Origin: Acerihabitans arboris
GTDB lineage: Bacteria; Pseudomonadota; Gammaproteobacteria; Enterobacterales; Enterobacteriaceae
Direction: 5' to 3'
NCBI RefSeq assembly: GCF_010131535.1
Contig: NZ_WUBS01000009.1
Coordinates: 186,001-250,000, forward strand
DNA length: 64,000 nucleotides
Made by a program: the position numbers and the translations under genes. Shown here piece after piece: positions 49,901-59,228 of the stretch. The notes beneath the pieces are model-generated. The model was given only the letters and a program-made list of their open reading frames with translations, had not been told where the DNA came from and searched no databases. The number at the start of each line of letters is the position of its first letter. Within the stretch, counting starts at the first letter, position 1.

Positions 49901-52873
49901 CTTCTCGTTGCCAGCCACCAGGACATAATCCGGCGTGGGCATGCTGGCAATATTTTGCTCGGGTCTAATCAGGAAAAGACTTAACGGGGAAATGAGCGAT
50001 GTGGTGTTGTCAAATTGTATATCAAAAAGATTCAATAAATCTTCTTCGGTGACGGGGATTTTTCGGCGATTAATCCAGTTGAGACCGAAGTTGGTTTTTT
50101 TATGTTCATCAAACATATAATCAAGAAGATCATTCCCCGGGTTTGTTGATATTTTCTTGATAAACGGCGCACTAAAAATGGCGCAGGCCATAATGAGATG
50201 ATGAGTGTAGGTCCTGATCAGGGAAAAAGTGCCAAAATTATTGTTTGGGGAGTAGACATCGATATTAGGCGCTAAAGAATTTTGAACGTAATTTCTGGAA
50301 TAAATTTTGAATGTATATACCTCCTTGGGCGGGTAGATCATATCCAAATAATCTAGTTCTGAATGTGAAAGGATTTTATAAGTAAATTGCCTGGCTTCCT
50401 GTCGCAGGGAATAATCTTTATAATGGGTGAATTGATTATAAAAATCCCAGGCTGAATTGAATTCACTCGATGGCTTCAATTCAAATATTTTTTTGAAATT
50501 TTCAGCGGATCGCGCCTCGAAGTCTAATGCAATTATTTTTTTGACCTCTTGGAATTCCTTGATAATAAATAGAGAGTTGAGGCGGCTTAACTGACTTGGC
50601 TGGACATGATTATAGTCTATGTACCAATAGATCGCCGCTCTCAATAGCAGTTCAATGTTGCCCGCGGTAACGTGATTGAAATATTGGTTGATAATTTCTT
50701 GTTTGGATTTTTTACTGGAGTCCTCAGGAAAGGCCATTATCATCGCCATGATCTTTGCTTCCGCCAACCGCTGCTCATCGGTTTTGCTGCCTAGCAAAAC
50801 CTGTTCATGCTGATGCTCGGCGACAATATCTATCAGGTAGGTTTGCAGCTTTTCCAGGAAACTCAATAATAAAACGCATTCCTTGTCATATTTAACTTGA
50901 TTAAATAAATCATCACTCCATTGAGGGTTTTGCGCATACTCAGGATTGTCCAGGCGTTCAAGATTGGTGGCCGCGCTTTTCTCCAGGTACTGTAAAGTTT
51001 CTTTGTAAGGTTGCAAGCTCTCTTCTTGCCAACCTTGGCCTGCGGCGCCGATATCAGGATGGGTACGAAAAAACTCGATATCGCGGACCAATCGGCCAAT
51101 ATGAGGGTTATATTTATCATTGCCGTGGATGAAATCCACGATCTGGGTCGCCACCAGTTCGGCTATTTCCTCTTCACTTAGCGGCGGATCCGGTTGGTCA
51201 AAAAGGCTACTGTATTCAGTCAGTTCGCCGGGGATAATAAGATAGTTGCCCTGCATGCTCAGGCCACTATTCCTGCTATACTCAAATATATAATAAAAAA
51301 ATCGTTTAATAAGAATCCGTCTAAGGTTTATTGGCTGCTCATCAAGCATATCAAGATATATTTCGCGTGTATTGAAGTAGATGAGCCTGTCTATTAAAGG
51401 GATTGAATCGCTGATTAATAATCTTTCATATTTATTCTGGGATTCTTGCATTAAAACTAACAGGGAATACTGCTCTTTGTAGGTTACTGCCTTGTCTGAC
51501 GGCGACTCCTTGATAAGTTGCTGTAGGTTTGTTTTGGCATCGGCATACGAAATGCCGTTTTTAAAATCAATTAATTCTCGCATTATCTTGAAATTAATCC
51601 CAGCTACCGCTGTTTCAATTCGCCGACTGAATGACGGAAAGAAATCGGAGACCGTTCTTTGCTCTTTGAAATAGTCTCTACTGAAGTCACTCTCCTGCGT
51701 TTTTTTGCTTTCTGATTTAATGCATTCTTCAATGCTATTTTCAATATATCTTTTTATCATTATAATATCAGTAAATTGAACTATATTATCAAGGTATGAT
51801 GCATCATTGAATAATTCAGTTATTTTGTCGTATAAAAAAATATTCAGGCTTGACATCCATCCCAAAGAGTAGATTTTTTCTTTGGCCAGTGGGATATATT
51901 GCTGTTTGATTGCCGTATATAATCCCTTGGCGGCATGATTAGCTATATGTAAGTTTGTTTCGCAAATATAATTTTTTTTGTCTTGGCTTTCTCTGGACGG
52001 CGGATTGGACATCAGGGGCAAGGTATGGGAATGTTGCTGCGCAACGTCATCGGCTGCCCGCGGAGGTCGTTTTAATAAAGCCGCAGGATGATTTTTCAAT
52101 AGCCGGTTCCATGGCGTTAGTATCGCCGGACCGGTTATGTCGTCTGCCACCGCATCGGCGCCGGGCAACGACGGTGATAAAAAAATCAGATGGCGGGAGG
52201 GAAATAATCTGGTCCATTGGCCGGTCGTCCGGACCGGTTTCAGCAACGGTAAGCCGCCGTGTCCATTAGCTTTGGTTAAGCGCCCGGATGCGCCCGGCAC
52301 TGCACCTGGCGGCGCGCGCGTGGCCTGGGGCGCTCCCGGGAAAGTACGATCCGCCTGATATCCACGGACCACGCCCGCGAGGTGGGCCAGCAGGTTGACC
52401 ATAGTGTCCTGCCAGGAGTGGGGCGGGCAGACAAGATCGTCAATATAATATCTCTCCCCGTCGGAAACCAGCCACCGGCCGGCTACCACCGCCACATACA
52501 CATCATCGCCGCCGGGCAGGGCGATTTTTTGCGAGGGTATGCTAAGCGGGCGGTCCGCAATCGTTATAGCAATATTTATCCCCGGCTTAGCCGTGGATAA
52601 ACTTTCAGGATGTTTTTTAAATAATGCCACGCAGTAGAATAATCGATCCGCTTTTATTTTATCATCGAAGGTTTCATGAGTATAATTTTCACGGTGACGC
52701 TTTGATGAATAATTATTTTTCATCGAGGATGATTGGGTGTGAATTTGGGTATGGACCTTGTTAATTTTTTCATAATAATTATTTTTTGTTGCGGCGTTAG
52801 CATGCTGAGGGGCGGTTAAGTGGGATTCATTTTTCAAAAAGTGATTATACCGGCTGATGATTTTATTCAACAT
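46970..52873 (-). CDS. Very large toxin-like protein (dermonecrotic/DUF6543-like), 1967 residues
   Basis: A single unbroken 1967-codon gene, markedly AT-richer than most of the window, with GGAG five bases before its ATG. There is no signal peptide; the first 70 residues are rich in Asn, Lys, Ser and His. A Pro/Ala/Arg-rich segment (about 165-300) is followed by long helical stretches. Around residue 1030 a hydrophobic segment with ALIPFYEVLWK, then AFMIAQLANNAAKGVGVLYK, recalls the translocation-type segment of DUF6543 dermonecrotic-toxin-like proteins. Near 1203 comes FIEINDNFFQVIWD then SWRVVKPTE, another mark of these proteins. The C-terminal third has further conserved-looking modules (GYMSSSVELLAIGD near 1571; LLSVGDGRFAGVGNN near 1607; FDGLGTPSHLGQILANGL near 1770). 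Catalytic activity and export route are not established. Confidence 0.7.
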   Translation of the reverse strand: MLNKIISRYNHFLKNESHLTAPQHANAATKNNYYEKINKVHTQIHTQSSSMKNNYSSKRHRENYTHETFDDKIKADRLFYCVALFKKHPESLSTAKPGINIAITIADRPLSIPSQKIALPGGDDVYVAVVAGRWLVSDGERYYIDDLVCPPHSWQDTMVNLLAHLAGVVRGYQADRTFPGAPQATRAPPGAVPGASGRLTKANGHGGLPLLKPVRTTGQWTRLFPSRHLIFLSPSLPGADAVADDITGPAILTPWNRLLKNHPAALLKRPPRAADDVAQQHSHTLPLMSNPPSRESQDKKNYICETNLHIANHAAKGLYTAIKQQYIPLAKEKIYSLGWMSSLNIFLYDKITELFNDASYLDNIVQFTDIIMIKRYIENSIEECIKSESKKTQESDFSRDYFKEQRTVSDFFPSFSRRIETAVAGINFKIMRELIDFKNGISYADAKTNLQQLIKESPSDKAVTYKEQYSLLVLMQESQNKYERLLISDSIPLIDRLIYFNTREIYLDMLDEQPINLRRILIKRFFYYIFEYSRNSGLSMQGNYLIIPGELTEYSSLFDQPDPPLSEEEIAELVATQIVDFIHGNDKYNPHIGRLVRDIEFFRTHPDIGAAGQGWQEESLQPYKETLQYLEKSAATNLERLDNPEYAQNPQWSDDLFNQVKYDKECVLLLSFLEKLQTYLIDIVAEHQHEQVLLGSKTDEQRLAEAKIMAMIMAFPEDSSKKSKQEIINQYFNHVTAGNIELLLRAAIYWYIDYNHVQPSQLSRLNSLFIIKEFQEVKKIIALDFEARSAENFKKIFELKPSSEFNSAWDFYNQFTHYKDYSLRQEARQFTYKILSHSELDYLDMIYPPKEVYTFKIYSRNYVQNSLAPNIDVYSPNNNFGTFSLIRTYTHHLIMACAIFSAPFIKKISTNPGNDLLDYMFDEHKKTNFGLNWINRRKIPVTEEDLLNLFDIQFDNTTSLISPLSLFLIRPEQNIASMPTPDYVLVAGNEKKEYKTLVEILDHWNAQMLEEIMLQLKKSLREKKWWQQLLALIPFYEVLWKHCNDANNEINGIEVIFDTFDLAFMIAQLANNAAKGVGVLYKRLLNIANIDTMSIKKLNSVVSKKLAEELLSTARKSSGSVFNSITGYLNPLPIHTIFSKKVRHHLSMNMATVISWMSNFVLNNMEQRMTKFILWSAEIDRNLLSHKNNDGTFILNQGQGTTQSFIEINDNFFQVIWDAAIKSWRVVKPTEVINSNYAVPMYRNDKDKWISSYFLDNDRFPISTRSGRRIRHLNEEVDNFSIEPLRVITFPKDHYKDNKRMYIYMLELMLNNYMSHMKSLFDQSSDISKMLTDLVECLTDVRKFREIFVQETDSDVNTLLLHFVTGLALDGGVNIAYRMQRLWQNEHDRAPVDYIVLVLKIKQHDFIVDIMHLRPYGAGLIEDRQAFNEPEWTLLIKKTIANDFPLIKYKDFTKIKSAIAFPYREAGHPGKYIKDAFLLREPIWYKTVAINYYYRYVKEILPAAYNQAPSILSATRSMISSYDHLYRLHTNYNMNVTFPFLILKEANILNAHETEDMQQKVTLALGQNYPSQGYMSSSVELLAIGDLLKIKAGKLLAIFYDDVFLSHLLLSVGDGRFAGVGNNLFNPLFETGPSIIMAEEMGIFAEGKLRVRNTDEQYTVVAGNPFNAPVNESIMSDRLAFQTIAKVNSQGEEIIEEVPVASREKILTQDGWTLAATPDNTGLLTLKMEAVPQNIYPLDAGEMAHIIRGLFYVDSKLPAISQVQCIELITIFDGLGTPSHLGQILANGLRIDIQLCPYLATPGIRQRQPHWFTRFSGATINPEEALPAPANTYGPKEHRRGNAKLKRLADMVEMLITVRKSLHNARIKRNVNFLPAILSDLARLIIRDMNFYDFTGLYQHQLDNEDEENIYHILKEYQDYISEGDEYYLQCYFDILLAVVKFRRLAEMIYPMPAKATNGTLPLWPYA

Positions 52874-53073
52874 ATTGTCTCCAGTAAATTATCCATGGCC
52901 GCAGTGCGGCCTATCATTGCGAAAAGTACGCGCGGCGCCATATTATAATTATGGCGCTGAACAAAAGGCTTATTTGAGCATGTTAATAAAGAAAGGTCAG
53001 TGGGCTATTTTTTAAATTATTTTTAATAAAAAAGCACTTGCTCACCAAGGCATGAAAATGCCTCGGTCTATTG
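52874..53073. promoter_or_regulatory. Upstream region of the toxin-like gene
   Basis: These 200 bases between the DUF445 stop and the toxin-like start are AT-rich and must hold the toxin promoter. I see no clear -35/-10 pair or operator that I can defend. Confidence 0.35.
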
Positions 53074-54363
53074 TTATTGCCACCACAGGCGCAACATGGC
53101 CGGCAACGCCGGTGTCTGCGACAGCAGATACAATACCAAACCGATAAAACCGCCCACCAGCGTGCCGTTGATGCGGATAAACTGCAAATCCTTACCGATA
53201 TTCAGTTCGATTTGCCGTGACATGTCCCGCGCATCCCAGCTTTTCACCGTATCGCTGATATGCTGGGTCAGGAATGCCGAGAAGTCGGGCGCCATGCGCA
53301 GGGCCGCCTGCTCCAGATGCTGGTTCAGGGAGGCGCGCAGGTTGGCATCCCGCGCGAGCGTCTGGCCCAGCCAGAGTCCCGCTTCGGTCACTTTGCCATG
53401 CAATACCGAGTCCGGGCGATCCAGATCCTCTTTCAGCCAGCCGCGCAGATCGCCCCACAGGCCGCTGATATAGGTATTAAGCACGTCATCGTTTTTCAGG
53501 TAATGTTTAATCTCCTCCGCCCGACGGGCGGTAGCGGGATCGTGCTTGAGGCGATCGATCAGTTTTTGCGCCAGCCGATCGAAACGCCGCCGCAGCTCAT
53601 GGCCACGGTCACGGCCAATCTCATCCAGCCACGCATTCACCGCGTTGGCGACCGCCGTGGCGCTGTGTTCGCCGAGCCATTCCGTCGGCAGCACTTTCTC
53701 TTTCAGCGGATGCTCGCGTTTCAGCCACTGGACTATCCGATCGGCGATAAGTTCGCGGGCGGCGGGTTTGTTGAGCAGTTTAACCAGTTGGCGCAGCGCC
53801 GCATCCAGCAGATCCTGATGCCGGCCGTCTTTGGTCAGGCTGTCCAGGATGGCGCCGACCGAGGCGGACAGGTCGATTTTATCAATGACGGCGTCAAGGG
53901 CGTTGCGAATAAAACCCTGGATGCGCCGGTCATCGGTGAAATCGAGAAAACCACGCATCAGCTGCAGGATCTGGCCGCCCAGCCGGACGGCGTTAACGGG
54001 ATCAATCAGCCAGCCGGCGATGGTCCGCGCCGGATCGTGTTTCCTGATAAGTTCCGCCAATGACGACGTATCGAGGAATTTTTCCCGTACGAAGATCGCC
54101 AGGTTATCGGCAATTTTATTTTTATTGCGGGGAATAATGGCGGTATGGGCGGCGATAAAGGGGATCGGCACCCGTCTGAACAAGGCGACGACGGCAAACC
54201 AGTCGGCCATGGCGCCGACCATCGCCGCCTCGGCAACGGCCTTCAGTCCATCGCGCCAGAAACCGGGCGGTATGAACAGGGTCGCGACAAATACGCCCGC
54301 CGCAAGCGCCAACAGCTGCAAGGCCACCCGTTTGATTCTTTTCAGTTCCGTTTGTTTAGTCAT
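53074..54363 (-). CDS. DUF445 membrane protein (YjiN-like)
   Basis: This 429-residue protein has a membrane helix pair at the N-terminus ([38 protein letters not shown]), a long helical soluble middle and a final helix with [20 protein letters not shown]. These match DUF445, including the [16 protein letters not shown] signature. E. coli YjiN is a close relative. The function is not known; the topology suggests an inner-membrane anchor for a large helical domain. Gene-local context gives no further clue. Confidence 0.87.
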   Translation of the reverse strand: MTKQTELKRIKRVALQLLALAAGVFVATLFIPPGFWRDGLKAVAEAAMVGAMADWFAVVALFRRVPIPFIAAHTAIIPRNKNKIADNLAIFVREKFLDTSSLAELIRKHDPARTIAGWLIDPVNAVRLGGQILQLMRGFLDFTDDRRIQGFIRNALDAVIDKIDLSASVGAILDSLTKDGRHQDLLDAALRQLVKLLNKPAARELIADRIVQWLKREHPLKEKVLPTEWLGEHSATAVANAVNAWLDEIGRDRGHELRRRFDRLAQKLIDRLKHDPATARRAEEIKHYLKNDDVLNTYISGLWGDLRGWLKEDLDRPDSVLHGKVTEAGLWLGQTLARDANLRASLNQHLEQAALRMAPDFSAFLTQHISDTVKSWDARDMSRQIELNIGKDLQFIRINGTLVGGFIGLVLYLLSQTPALPAMLRLWWQ

Positions 54364-54423
54364 AAGGCATTAAATTTAGGCATCAATCAGGTGGCCGCGG
54401 CGTGAACGCTGTTCCGCCCGGGG

Positions 54424-55524
54424 TCAGTCGCCGACGGACTTGCTGAAGGCGTCCACCGCAATCAGGGCGTGAGCCACTTCCTGCGCGGTGAGATTAACGT
54501 TCAGGTTCCTTAACGTATCCCCTTCGGCGCAGGCCAGTTCACCGATTTTAACCAGATTCTCAAAGGTTTCATTTTCTAAATGGATTTCCTTAAGCGTAGT
54601 CGGCATTTTGATCTGGCGGTAAAAACGAATATAACGGGCGATCTCCTCATCCGGACGCTGTTCGAGCACCATATGCGTGAGCGTGCCGTAAGCCACTTTT
54701 TCGCCGTGGGTCAGATGATGGATATCGCCTTTGACGGCGGTAAAACCGTTATGGATGGCATGGGCGCCGGCCAGGCCGCCGTTTTCGAACCCGAGACCGG
54801 ATAACAGGGTATTGGCTTCCACCACCGCCTCGACGGCCGGCGTAACCACTTGCTGCTCCACCGCTTTATAGGCGCTATAGCCATAAGCCATCAGCGTTTC
54901 TTCGCAGGCCCTGGCGATAGCCATGCCGGCGATGGTCGGTTTGCCGCCCACCATCGACAGCGCATTGGTGCGTTTTACCGCCTGCGCTTCGACATAGGTC
55001 GCCAGGCCGTCGGCAATGCCGGAGGCGAACAGCCGTACCGGCGCCCGCGCGCAGACTCCGGTGTCCACCAGTACCAAATCCGGGTTCTTGCTGTAAAATC
55101 GGTAAGTGTCGAATACGCCTTCATCGGTATAGATTACCGACAGGGCGCTGCAGGGCGCGTCGGTGGAGGCGGCCGTCGGCACTATGGCCTCCCGTTGTTT
55201 GAGCTCGTCCGCCACCGCCTTGGCGGTGTCGAGGGTTTTACCGCCGCCCAGGCCCACCACGATATCGGTATGCGCGGCGCGGGCAATGTCCGCCAGACGC
55301 AGGACTTCGTTGCTGGATGCCTCGCCGTTGAATCGTTCATAGGTAAAATCGGCGCCCGCGTGTTCAAGAGAAGTCTTAACGCGTTTACCGGTAATTTCCC
55401 ATACGATATCGTCGGCTATTACAAAGGCCTTGGTACCGAGCGTAGTCAGATGTTTGCCCAACTCATCGAGTAATCCTCGGCCCTGAACATATTTGCCGGG
55501 AGAAGCAAAAATAAAATGACTCAT
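54424..55524 (-). CDS. gldA: Glycerol dehydrogenase GldA
   Basis: This 366-residue iron-type alcohol dehydrogenase fold protein matches GldA: FASPGKYVQGRGLL, VGLGGGKTLDTAKAVADEL near residue 95, TAASTDAPCSALSVIYTDEG near 118, the metal-site Asp in ASGIADGLATYVEA near 171 and the His pair in GLAGAHAIHNGFTA and HHLTHGEKVAYGTL. It oxidises glycerol to dihydroxyacetone with NAD+. It has no dha or glp partners here. A GCGCGG/CCGCGC hairpin lies at 55612-55628 upstream. Confidence 0.92.
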   Translation of the reverse strand: MSHFIFASPGKYVQGRGLLDELGKHLTTLGTKAFVIADDIVWEITGKRVKTSLEHAGADFTYERFNGEASSNEVLRLADIARAAHTDIVVGLGGGKTLDTAKAVADELKQREAIVPTAASTDAPCSALSVIYTDEGVFDTYRFYSKNPDLVLVDTGVCARAPVRLFASGIADGLATYVEAQAVKRTNALSMVGGKPTIAGMAIARACEETLMAYGYSAYKAVEQQVVTPAVEAVVEANTLLSGLGFENGGLAGAHAIHNGFTAVKGDIHHLTHGEKVAYGTLTHMVLEQRPDEEIARYIRFYRQIKMPTTLKEIHLENETFENLVKIGELACAEGDTLRNLNVNLTAQEVAHALIAVDAFSKSVGD

Positions 55525-55973
55525 GATGATGACCTCGTGTGTGATGAAACGCTGCTATGACTATTAATCATGAAGCGTTATGCCATGTATGGCCATTGAT
55601 GCGGTACGTCAGCGCGGCATAACCGCGCGCGGGCATTTTTCGCCTGGGGATGGAGAATTGTAGTACAAAAAGCTCGCCATCCCGTTGCGCGGATGCTGGC
55701 AAGTGTGTTGCCAATGAATACCCGTGGATACGATCGCTGATATTTCATGTGATGACGGCAATACGCTTCATGGGATTCAGTGTAATATTAGTGGGCGAAT
55801 ATAATGTGACTGGTGTAGTAACCCCTATCGGTTTCTGGACGGATAGCGCGGGCTGCCGAGAGTCAGTAGTATGTAAGTAATTGATAGCGCAGACATTTAC
55901 CAGTGAGAGAGTCGCATTCAGACCAACCGGCGTAGCGGCCACGGCATCGTTGATTTTCGGAACAATTTACCCT
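55525..55973. other. Divergent intergenic region gldA / MscS
   Basis: About 450 bases hold a hairpin at 55612-55628 (GCGCGG-CATAA-CCGCGC) and several overlapping short frames on both strands. The longest is 76 codons at 55650-55880; none shows a recognisable protein. The MscS frame is open from 55881, but its signal peptide begins at 55974. Confidence 0.45.
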
Positions 55974-58421
55974 ATGCATATTCTTTTTCGGACCTGTTTG
56001 CACCGTTGCTTATTGATGGTGTTTATCATTGCGGCGGCGGGGGCCCCCATCAATGCTTGTTTTGCCGCCGATACCAAGCCGGCCAACGCCCCGGCCGCGC
56101 CTAAGCTGGTGGCAAGCGTGGAACTGCCCAAACTGCAAAAACAGTTGGACAGCATAAAGCAGCGTGTGTCCGCCGCCACCAGTGATAATCAGTTGAGCGC
56201 GTTAAACGACGAAACGCTGCAGCTGGCCGCCGATGCCGATGCGCTGGTGGCGTCCATCCAACCCGACCGGGCGCAGGTGCAGGCGCAGCTCGATATCCTG
56301 GGACCGCCGCCCGCCGAAGGCGCGATGCCTGAAACCGGCGTGGTCGCCCAACAGCGCAATACCCTGAACAAGAGCAAAACGCTCATCGACGGGCAGCTTG
56401 AACATGCCAAAGCCATCAGTACCGGCGCGGTCAATTTGTCGGTACAAATTGTCGATATCCGCCGCAATGCGCTGCGTACGCAGATGGCGCTGAACTCGGG
56501 CAGTATCCTGTCGGGGGGCTTCTGGTCGCCGTTGTTTAATACCGCGCCTGAGGACGCCCGGCGCCTGGATAATTTCGGCGAACAGCTAAAAGAGGCCTGG
56601 CTGGCGGCCTGGGAACCCGGCTGGCGCTTCGGCTCGGCCGCGCTGTTGATTATGGCGTTGGCCGTGTGGGCATTCGGTTCCCGCCTGCTGGACAGGCTCC
56701 TGGCATGGTTTTGTATCAACGTACTGCCGGAAGGGCGTCTGCGGCGCAGTTTCCTGGCCACCGCCACCGCGCTGATCACGGTATTCAGCGTTGGGCTGGG
56801 GGCGCAGTTTATCTTGCTGTTGATTCTTCGCCATCCAGACGCGTCGCAATTGGTCATAGATTTTACCATTGAAATATTCAAGCTTACGTTATTTTCCGCC
56901 CTGATTGCGGGGCTTGGCCGGGGGCTGCTATCCATTAAGCGGCCCTCATGGCGCCTGCTGTCCATTGCCGATCCGGTGGCGGTGGCGATGCGTTCCCTGC
57001 CGCCGATGCTGGCCTCGTTCATCCTGGTGTTCGGCGCGGTGGAGCAGATGAACAACCTGGTCGGCACCAGCGTGGCCACCACCATTTTCGGCAACGGCAT
57101 CTCGGCGCTGCTGGTGGCGTTGACCGCGGGCTACGGGCCGCTGCGCACCAATCGTACCCGACGCAAGCTGTTGGCCGAAGGCGGGGAGCCGGAGGCGCGC
57201 AGGACGATTGCCGGGCTGATTCATCTGTGTATTACCGTTACCGCCGTCGCCATCCTGCTTTCGCTGCTGATCGGCTATATTGCCCTGGCCCGGTTCCTGA
57301 CCTATGAGTTGATATGGGTGGGCATAGTCCTGTCCTGCCTCTATCTGCTGATCCATTTGGTGGTGGATCTGTCCGATAGCCTGTTTTCACCCGCTACCCT
57401 GATCGGCCAGCGTATCAAGCATTCCCTCGGCCTAGACGACCGGCATTTGGGCCAGGCCTCCACGCTGCTGGCGGCCATCGGCAAAACGGTGCTGATCCTG
57501 CTGGCGGCGGTGGCGTTGCTTAACGGCACTTTTGGTTCCACCACCCCGCTGGCGCTGCTGAACAAGGCGGTGGATATGTGGGGGGGCAAAGGGCTGGAAA
57601 AACTGAATATTGTCCCGGCCCATGTGATGAATGCCCTGATTTTCCTGGCGATCGGCATCTATGTGCTGCGCTCGGCCAGACGTTGGCTGGATAAGGACTT
57701 CCTGCCGAAGACCATGATGGAACCCGGCATGCGCGCTTCGCTGGTGATCCTGTTCAGTAATATGGGTTATGTCCTGATTGCCCTGATGACGCTGTCGACG
57801 CTCGGCATCCAGTGGAATAATCTGGCCTGGATCGTCAGCGCCCTGTCGGTGGGTATCGGTTTCGGGTTGCAGGAAATCGTGAAGAACTTTATTTCCGGCA
57901 TTATCTTGCTGATCGAGCGGCCGGTGAAAGTGGGTGATTTGATTACCATTAGCGGGGTTGAAGGGGATATCCGGCGCATCAACGTGCGCGCCACCGAAAT
58001 CCAGCTGGGCGACAGGTCCACCGTGATCGTGCCGAATTCACAGTTTATCTCGCAGAATGTGCGTAACGCCACCATGGGCAACGCCCAGGGCGTGGCGACC
58101 ATCGCCCTGACGTTCCCGCTGGATATCGACCCGGAACAGGTACGCAATCTGTTGCTCGAGACCTACCGCGATCATGAGTCCATCCAGGATACGCCCGCGC
58201 CGTCGGTGACCTTTAGCCAGCTTGGCCCGAGCGGCATCGTGCTGAGCGTGACCGGATTCGTCAGCAGTCCCCGTATCGTGGCCGGCACCAAGAGCGACCT
58301 GTTGTTCGAGATGCTTAAACGTATGCGGGCCGCCGGCATCGTGCTATCCACCCCGCAGAAAATGATCCTGGAGAATTCACCGCCGGCGGCGCCGGGCATC
58401 CTGGACACCACGGTCCAGTAG
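55974..58421 (+). CDS. Mechanosensitive ion channel (MscS family, DUF3772 type)
   Basis: This 815-residue inner-membrane protein has a signal peptide (LLMVFIIAAAGAPINACFAA), a periplasmic DUF3772-like helical domain up to about residue 200 and some ten membrane helices. The MscS core lies at the C-terminus: SALSVGIGFGLQEIVKNFIS pore helix near 655, IERPVKVGDLITISGVEGDI of the beta domain and RSTVIVPNSQFISQNVRNAT. It probably opens under membrane tension to release solutes, like other large MscS homologues. The chosen start is the Met before the signal peptide; an extension from 55881 would place the signal internally. Confidence 0.88.
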   Translation: MHILFRTCLHRCLLMVFIIAAAGAPINACFAADTKPANAPAAPKLVASVELPKLQKQLDSIKQRVSAATSDNQLSALNDETLQLAADADALVASIQPDRAQVQAQLDILGPPPAEGAMPETGVVAQQRNTLNKSKTLIDGQLEHAKAISTGAVNLSVQIVDIRRNALRTQMALNSGSILSGGFWSPLFNTAPEDARRLDNFGEQLKEAWLAAWEPGWRFGSAALLIMALAVWAFGSRLLDRLLAWFCINVLPEGRLRRSFLATATALITVFSVGLGAQFILLLILRHPDASQLVIDFTIEIFKLTLFSALIAGLGRGLLSIKRPSWRLLSIADPVAVAMRSLPPMLASFILVFGAVEQMNNLVGTSVATTIFGNGISALLVALTAGYGPLRTNRTRRKLLAEGGEPEARRTIAGLIHLCITVTAVAILLSLLIGYIALARFLTYELIWVGIVLSCLYLLIHLVVDLSDSLFSPATLIGQRIKHSLGLDDRHLGQASTLLAAIGKTVLILLAAVALLNGTFGSTTPLALLNKAVDMWGGKGLEKLNIVPAHVMNALIFLAIGIYVLRSARRWLDKDFLPKTMMEPGMRASLVILFSNMGYVLIALMTLSTLGIQWNNLAWIVSALSVGIGFGLQEIVKNFISGIILLIERPVKVGDLITISGVEGDIRRINVRATEIQLGDRSTVIVPNSQFISQNVRNATMGNAQGVATIALTFPLDIDPEQVRNLLLETYRDHESIQDTPAPSVTFSQLGPSGIVLSVTGFVSSPRIVAGTKSDLLFEMLKRMRAAGIVLSTPQKMILENSPPAAPGILDTTVQ

Positions 58422-58445
58422 CCTGAAGTCGGCTTGTTCAACCGG

Positions 58446-58985
58446 TCACGCCGGCGGCCCGGGCAGCGTGTTTTGCCCTTCCCCCAGCGAACGCTGCATC
58501 AGCAGCGTATCCACCCAGCGGCCGTGCTTAAACCCGACGGCGGCCAGGGTGCCGATAAGACGAAATCCCAGCTTTTCATGCAGGCGGATGGAGCCGATAT
58601 TGTCGCTGTCGCCGATCACCGCCAGCATCTGGCGCCAGCCGCCGCGCTGCGCGCGCGCGATGGCTTCAACCAGCAGGGCATGGCCTATGCCCTGGCCGCC
58701 CATTTCAGGATGGATATAGACGGAATCCTCGACGGTGAAGCGGTAGGCATGGCGCGGGCGATATAAGCCAAGATAGCAATAGCCGACCACCCGGTCGCCA
58801 AACTTGGCCGCCAGCCAGGGCAACCCCTTGTCCAGCACGGCGGCGCGGCGCGCGATCATGTCCGCCACGGCGGGCGGTTCGGTCTCGAAAGAGGCGATGC
58901 CGTGCAGGACGTGCCAGGCGTAGATTGCCTGGATGGCGGCCATATCCGCTTCGCTGGCATCGGTAATACTTAAGGGTATGGACAA
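58446..58985 (-). CDS. GNAT-family N-acetyltransferase (phosphinothricin/MnaT-like)
   Basis: This 179-residue GNAT protein has the acetyl-CoA loop in MGGQGIGHALLVEAIARAQR near residue 95 and the later HEKLGFRLIGTLAAVGFKHG, followed by RWVDTLLMQRSL, characteristic of the phosphinothricin/methionine-sulfoximine acetyltransferase group. It probably acetylates the amino group of an amino acid or toxic analogue. It stands alone, convergent with the MscS gene. Confidence 0.87.
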   Translation of the reverse strand: MSIPLSITDASEADMAAIQAIYAWHVLHGIASFETEPPAVADMIARRAAVLDKGLPWLAAKFGDRVVGYCYLGLYRPRHAYRFTVEDSVYIHPEMGGQGIGHALLVEAIARAQRGGWRQMLAVIGDSDNIGSIRLHEKLGFRLIGTLAAVGFKHGRWVDTLLMQRSLGEGQNTLPGPPA

Positions 58986-59228
58986 TTTATCAGCCTATAA
59001 CGCAAATAATACTGGCGTTTAGCATAATTCAGAAATAAAACGCGGGGTAGCCCCTTCATCTTATCAGCGCCATAAGAAAATCTTAGTCATGCCGACGCCG
59101 GCCGGGCATTGCCGGAGCATCATGCCGCTGAGAACACAATGAAAGAGGTTACGCCATCCTGTGCGGTGTCCCGTCACGGCATTCTCAAGCGTATGCGGCG
59201 ACTCCCGCCGACGATGGCTCGTCTTTGG

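Noticed and set aside
55650-55880. 76-codon frame upstream of the MscS gene
   Set aside because: It has no recognisable protein features and overlaps an equally long frame on the other strand.
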